NCBI GenBank assembly: GCA_919903585.1
Contig: CAKKST010000392.1
Span: 12,050-28,871 of the forward strand
Direction: 5' to 3'
Source of the DNA: Nitrospiria bacterium
GTDB taxonomy: Bacteria; Nitrospirota; CAKKRA01; 9FT-COMBO-42-15
Length of the DNA stretch: 16,822 bases
In this document: piece by piece, positions 13,558-16,822 of the stretch
Numbering within the stretch: position 1 is the first letter of the stretch
Layout of the letters: each line of letters starts with the position of its first letter
Translations under genes and position numbers: made by a program
Notes under the pieces: generated by a model
What the model was told of the DNA's origin: nothing
Database searches by the model: none
What the model saw: the letters and a program-made list of their open reading frames with translations, nothing else

Positions 13558-15359
13558 GGCTTTATAGCTCCTATCTTGCATAAATCTACACACAGGGCAC
13601 AGCCATTGCATAATATTGGATTGATTATAAGAACGCCCTTATTATCTATAAATTCCCTCTGAATCGCAGGGCAGCCGAGTTTTAAACAGATCAGACATCC
13701 GTTGCAAAGGGAAGGATCTACTCTCAAAGGAGGAACGGCTTTTTTAATCTCTGCTACATGCTTTAAAAGTATGCAGGGTGATTTTGATATAATAACTGAC
13801 GGTCCATCATAGTTTACCTCTTCAGATATTGTCCTTTCAAGCTCGTCTAATTTAAATGGGTCAATAAATCTTACCCTATCAACACCGAGCGCCCTGCATA
13901 TCCCTGCAATATTTATCTCCTTTGTCTCTTCTCCTTTAAGTGTATAACCTGATGCAGGATGGTCCTGCCTCCCTGTCATTGCAGTTGTGGAATTATCAAG
14001 GATTATCACTGTGGCAATCCCTTTATTGTAGACAATATTCAAAAGCCCTGTCATGCCTGAATGGAGGAATGTGGAATCTCCAATCACTGCGACAACCTTC
14101 TTGCGGTCTTTTTCATTCAATACCTTTTCCATTCCAAAGGCCTGACATATCCCGGCGCCCATACAGAGTGTGCTGTCAATTGCATTGTAGGGCGGCATGG
14201 CCGCAAGTGTATAACAGCCAATGTCACCTGCAATATAAAGGCCGAGCCTTTTCAAAATGTAGAATATCCCAAGATATGGACACCCTGCACACATAACAGG
14301 CTCTCTCGCAGGAAGATTAATATTGGCCTTTTTCCTCTTACTTTTTTTACCAAAGAGTCCCTCATGAACAATATCAGGGGTCAGTTCACCAACAGATGGA
14401 AATCTCTCCTTGCCTGTCACATTAATGCCATATCCCTTTATTTCCTCTTCAATAAATGGGTCAAGCTCTTCAACCACATAAGTCTTTTTAAATCTATTAA
14501 CAAAATCCCTGATAAGTTTTGTCGGAAGCGGGTAGGTAAGGCTGAGCTTTAAGACAGGTATATCGCCGCACACCTCTTTTACATATTGGTATGCAACACC
14601 GCTTGTTATGATCCCGATCTTGCCTTTTTTATTGCCTTGATAATCCGATCTATTATATAAAAAATTTTCTGAGTACACCCGTATTCTCTCTAACCTCTTT
14701 TCAACAAACCAATGCCTCTCCCTTGCATATTTAGGGATCATTACAAATTTTTCAGCATTATTGGGTAGGGCAGTCTTTTTTATTTCCCTATTTTTGATCT
14801 GCTTAAGCTGCACCAATGATTTGGAATGGGAGGTTCTTGTTGTTGTTCTGAGGATTACAGGTGTGTCAAACCTTTCGCTTATCTCAAAGGCAAGTATCGT
14901 AAAATCGTAGGCCTCCTGACTGTCAGAGGGCTCTAATAAAGGTATCTTTGCGAATTTTGCATAATGCCTGTTGTCCTGCTCATTCTGGGAGCTGTGTATG
15001 CCGGGGTCGTCTGCTGTGATTATTACAAGGCCGCCGTTTACACCTGTGTATGATAAGGTCATAAGGGGATCTGAGGCAACATTAAGCCCAACATGCTTCA
15101 TTGCCGCAAGCGCCCTTGCCCCTGCCATTGATGCGCCTGATGCAGCCTCTAATGCAACCTTTTCATTTGGCGACCATTCTGCATAAATATCCGTATATCT
15201 TTTTGCGATGTTCTCTAATATCTCTGTGCTTGGTGTGCCCGGATAGCCTGCGGCAAATCTAACGGCTGCATCATAAGACCCTCTCGCTATTGCCTCGTTG
15301 CCGGATAAAAACTCTTTGTGCTGCGGTCTTAATAGTCTTCTACTTTTTCTTATCTTCAC
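13554..15359 (-). CDS. iorA: Indolepyruvate ferredoxin oxidoreductase alpha subunit
   Basis: The catalytic subunit, 601 residues. It uses thiamine diphosphate and CoA to oxidise aryl pyruvates made from Trp, Phe and Tyr and passes electrons to ferredoxin. The N-terminal pyrimidine-binding part has LSGNEAIARG (18-27) and GYPGTPSTEI (38-47); the ThDP-binding part has CAGCPYLG (357-364), GDIGCYT (378-384) and GDSTFLHSG to LDNSTTAMTG (427-463). Two [4Fe-4S] ferredoxin motifs end the chain: Cys552, 555, 558, 563 and Cys584, 587, 590, 594. GTG 15359 is the start; it lies inside the end of the upstream TPR gene (20-bp overlap), so translation is probably coupled. The stop overlaps iorB. Length and order match known IorA. 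Confidence 0.96.
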   Translation of the reverse strand: MKIRKSRRLLRPQHKEFLSGNEAIARGSYDAAVRFAAGYPGTPSTEILENIAKRYTDIYAEWSPNEKVALEAASGASMAGARALAAMKHVGLNVASDPLMTLSYTGVNGGLVIITADDPGIHSSQNEQDNRHYAKFAKIPLLEPSDSQEAYDFTILAFEISERFDTPVILRTTTRTSHSKSLVQLKQIKNREIKKTALPNNAEKFVMIPKYARERHWFVEKRLERIRVYSENFLYNRSDYQGNKKGKIGIITSGVAYQYVKEVCGDIPVLKLSLTYPLPTKLIRDFVNRFKKTYVVEELDPFIEEEIKGYGINVTGKERFPSVGELTPDIVHEGLFGKKSKRKKANINLPAREPVMCAGCPYLGIFYILKRLGLYIAGDIGCYTLAAMPPYNAIDSTLCMGAGICQAFGMEKVLNEKDRKKVVAVIGDSTFLHSGMTGLLNIVYNKGIATVIILDNSTTAMTGRQDHPASGYTLKGEETKEINIAGICRALGVDRVRFIDPFKLDELERTISEEVNYDGPSVIISKSPCILLKHVAEIKKAVPPLRVDPSLCNGCLICLKLGCPAIQREFIDNKGVLIINPILCNGCALCVDLCKIGAIKP

Positions 15360-16047
15360 CCTTTAATATACCTAACCTTGCAGCTCCCTCTGCCGCCCAT
15401 GGTGAGGATGGAAAATCCCTGATTAAGGCGCTATATTTATTAATGGCATCATCCTTTTTCTGGAGGGTTTCATATATCCTTGCAAGCTCAAAATATGCCT
15501 GATCCCTTCCATCAATAGAGATGTCAGAGATTATCTTATTTAACATCTCTATAGCCTTATCATAATCCTTTTTTGCAATATAGACATATGAGAGCTTCTG
15601 CATGACCAGTCCAAGGAGGATATTATTCCCGGAATATTTATTTATGAATTTCTTATAGGCCTCCTCTGCCTTGTTAAGATCATTCATCCTGAAATAGGCA
15701 TTTCCTATGTTATACTGCGCAATTGCGGCGCTCTTGCTATTCGGGTACTTATTAATCAGATCCTCAAAAAGCTCAATAGACTTCTTATATCCATCACTGC
15801 CTGCTGTATCCTCATGGCCGTAGTAATATCTCATTGCCTGATACTCAAGGCCTGCTGCATTTTTGTTTATATAGTCCTTATAAAAATACACGCCGAGTAT
15901 TGTCCCGCCAATCACTGCAGCAGATGCTAAGGCAATTATGACAACCCTGATATTTTCCTCCACAAACAGGGTCATCCTTCCAATGGCGCTTATAAATTCA
16001 TCAGGCTTTTTTAATGTCTTCTCAATTACCCTCTTTCTATATGCCAT
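15340..16047 (-). CDS. Membrane-anchored tetratricopeptide-repeat protein (YfgM-like)
   Basis: A 235-residue protein with a basic N-terminus, one membrane helix (about 35-56) and a chain of TPR units from about 65 to 228. Clear repeats start at KSIELFEDLINKYPNS (89-104), AQYNIGNAYFRMNDLNKAEEAYKKF (110-134), SYVYIAKKDYDKAIEMLNK (153-171) and YFELARIYETLQKKDDAINKYSAL (185-208). The layout resembles YfgM and other inner-membrane TPR proteins whose repeats lie outside the cytoplasm and bind proteins. Its partner is unknown. AAGGGG lies 7 bases before ATG 16047, and the gene is 11 bases after the PHP gene. Its 3' end overlaps the iorA start by 20 bases, which ties it to the operon but does not give a metabolic role. 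Confidence 0.9.
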   Translation of the reverse strand: MAYRKRVIEKTLKKPDEFISAIGRMTLFVEENIRVVIIALASAAVIGGTILGVYFYKDYINKNAAGLEYQAMRYYYGHEDTAGSDGYKKSIELFEDLINKYPNSKSAAIAQYNIGNAYFRMNDLNKAEEAYKKFINKYSGNNILLGLVMQKLSYVYIAKKDYDKAIEMLNKIISDISIDGRDQAYFELARIYETLQKKDDAINKYSALIRDFPSSPWAAEGAARLGILKGEDKKK

Positions 16048-16058
16048 ATATCAACCCC

Positions 16059-16703
16059 TTATATCCTTTTAACAATCTCCTTTGAATTATTAAATATCTC
16101 TTTCATTAATCTTACCGGTATACCAGCGCCCATTAAAACCCTTCCAGCCATTGCATCTGAAACAAGGTCGCCGGGCTGATGCGAATCTGTATTTATAATC
16201 AGCTTAGCGCCAATCTTCATCGCCTCAGAGGCAACATATCCATTCGTATATGAATGGCCTGACCGTGTAGTTATCTCAAGATATATCCCCTTCTTCTTTG
16301 CAAGGAGGAGATCCTTCTTATCTATCAGACCCGGATGGGCCAGTATATCCACCCCTGCCTCTATTGCTGCCCTGTTTGTGCCGGGTATTACAGGCTCAAC
16401 AATCGTCTCGCCATGGACAAGGACAAGCCTTGCGCCGAACAGCCTTGCCTCATTTGTAAGATCAGCAATGGTATCAGGCGGTATATGTGTAAGCTCAACG
16501 CCGGGGATGGCCTTTATATTCCACCTCTTGTTTATTACATTGCAGGCCTCAATAATCCTCGGCACTATAAAATCAAGATTAGAGGCATCGGCATGGTCTG
16601 TAATCGCAATGGCAGAATACCCCATTACCAAAGCCCTTCTTACAAGCTCTGTTGGCAGAAGCGCCCCATCGGAAAAAAGCGTATGTGTATGCAAGTCAAT
16701 CAT
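16059..16703 (-). CDS. PHP-domain phosphoesterase
   Basis: A 214-residue PHP-superfamily metal-dependent phosphoesterase. The ligand set of the family is complete: IDLHTHTLFSDG with His5, His7 and Asp12, TDHAD with His37, GVE with Glu70, HGET with His97, HPG with His123 and NTDSH with Asp173 and His175. Such proteins often hydrolyse small phosphate esters; some are histidinol-phosphate phosphatases and some act on nucleotides or DNA ends. No DNA-polymerase X or polymerase III domain is attached. There is no Shine-Dalgarno before ATG 16703, but the DLHTH motif requires this start, and a good promoter lies 12 bases before the ATG. It is the first gene of the operon with the TPR protein and iorAB. 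Confidence 0.92.
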   Translation of the reverse strand: MIDLHTHTLFSDGALLPTELVRRALVMGYSAIAITDHADASNLDFIVPRIIEACNVINKRWNIKAIPGVELTHIPPDTIADLTNEARLFGARLVLVHGETIVEPVIPGTNRAAIEAGVDILAHPGLIDKKDLLLAKKKGIYLEITTRSGHSYTNGYVASEAMKIGAKLIINTDSHQPGDLVSDAMAGRVLMGAGIPVRLMKEIFNNSKEIVKRI

Positions 16704-16714
16704 GGCGTCGGTAT

Positions 16715-16743
16715 TTTATATAATAATGGCGGGTGAAAGTCAA
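16715..16743 (-). promoter_or_regulatory. Promoter of the PHP-TPR-iorAB operon, near-leaderless
   Basis: On the minus strand TTGACT (16738-16743) and TATAAA (16715-16720) are 17 bases apart. Transcription would start near 16708, leaving about 5 bases before ATG 16703, too short for a Shine-Dalgarno; none is seen. Confidence 0.68.
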
Positions 16744-16777
16744 CGAAAACTTTAGCTTAATACAAACTAACTTGCTC

Positions 16778-16822
16778 TCAGCAATTTAACGCAACACCCG
16801 TTGGTATGCTTCGTAAGGTGTT
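16778..16822 (-). other. Right-edge open frame, possible 3' end of a gene
   Basis: The minus strand is open from the window edge to TGA at 16778-16780 and encodes a short tail ending PTGVALNC. That loosely resembles the C-terminal ends of some insertion-sequence transposases, but 14 codons are too few to support a call. Bases 16744-16777 hold nothing recognisable. Confidence 0.15.

Noticed and set aside
13558..13611. Longer iorB frame starting at 13611
   Set aside because: The extension only re-reads the end of iorA in another frame; TTG 13557 has a Shine-Dalgarno and overlaps the iorA stop.
1..16822. tRNA, rRNA, riboswitch or intact insertion sequence
   Set aside because: No intergenic stretch shows a tRNA-like cloverleaf with CCA-end features, rRNA core motifs, a riboswitch motif I recognise, or a transposase gene.

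Overview
The window is about 16.8 kb of AT-leaning bacterial chromosome, densely coded in short operons. The gene set (IorAB, a lipoprotein-type MltD transglycosylase, TatA, a HisZ-type histidine regulator, a LipM-like octanoyltransferase, an anti-sigma-like zinc-finger membrane protein) suggests a Gram-negative, anaerobic or facultative bacterium. Gene order and the style of the intergenic repeats recall Nitrospirota or Desulfobacterota lineages. That placement is an inference from content; no rRNA or other decisive marker is present.

Layout, left to right. (1) 1-3567, minus strand, read right to left: an unrecognised protein, tatA, an aldehyde dehydrogenase, a CAP-domain secreted protein and a zinc-finger/transmembrane protein cut by the left edge. 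These look like one transcription unit, started by a fully consensus promoter that places +1 on or next to the first ATG. (2) 3568-3765: a MITE-like nested palindrome. (3) 3766-5130: dnaB, minus strand, with a perfect 16-bp inverted repeat in its leader. (4) 5229-9225, minus: class V aminotransferase, serA and hisZ, an amino-acid biosynthesis operon with an ATGA overlap between the first two genes. (5) 9328-10302: a divergent pair, a small two-repeat protein (minus) and a Mut7-C RNase-like protein (plus), with interlocked promoters. (6) 10399-12966, plus: a LipM-like octanoyltransferase, then, after a second degenerate copy of the region 3 repeat, an MltD-like lytic transglycosylase. (7) 12961-16703, minus: PHP phosphoesterase, a membrane-anchored TPR protein, iorA and iorB, a tightly overlapping operon that meets mltD tail to tail with a 6-bp overlap. 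(8) 16704-16822: the PHP promoter and an uncharacterised right edge.

Functional links: aminotransferase plus SerA can supply phosphoserine or serine; HisZ would regulate HisG (not in the window); IorAB would oxidise aryl pyruvates from aromatic amino acids to aryl-CoA with ferredoxin. TatA, the CAP protein, MltD and the zinc-finger protein act at the envelope.

I found no CRISPR array, prophage, intact insertion sequence, tRNA or rRNA, and no convincing new multi-gene system. The less ordinary signals are two leaderless or near-leaderless promoters, four kinds of intergenic palindromic repeat, a four-cysteine insertion in DnaB, a tetranucleotide repeat that holds a start codon, and one gene of unknown family that leads an operon.
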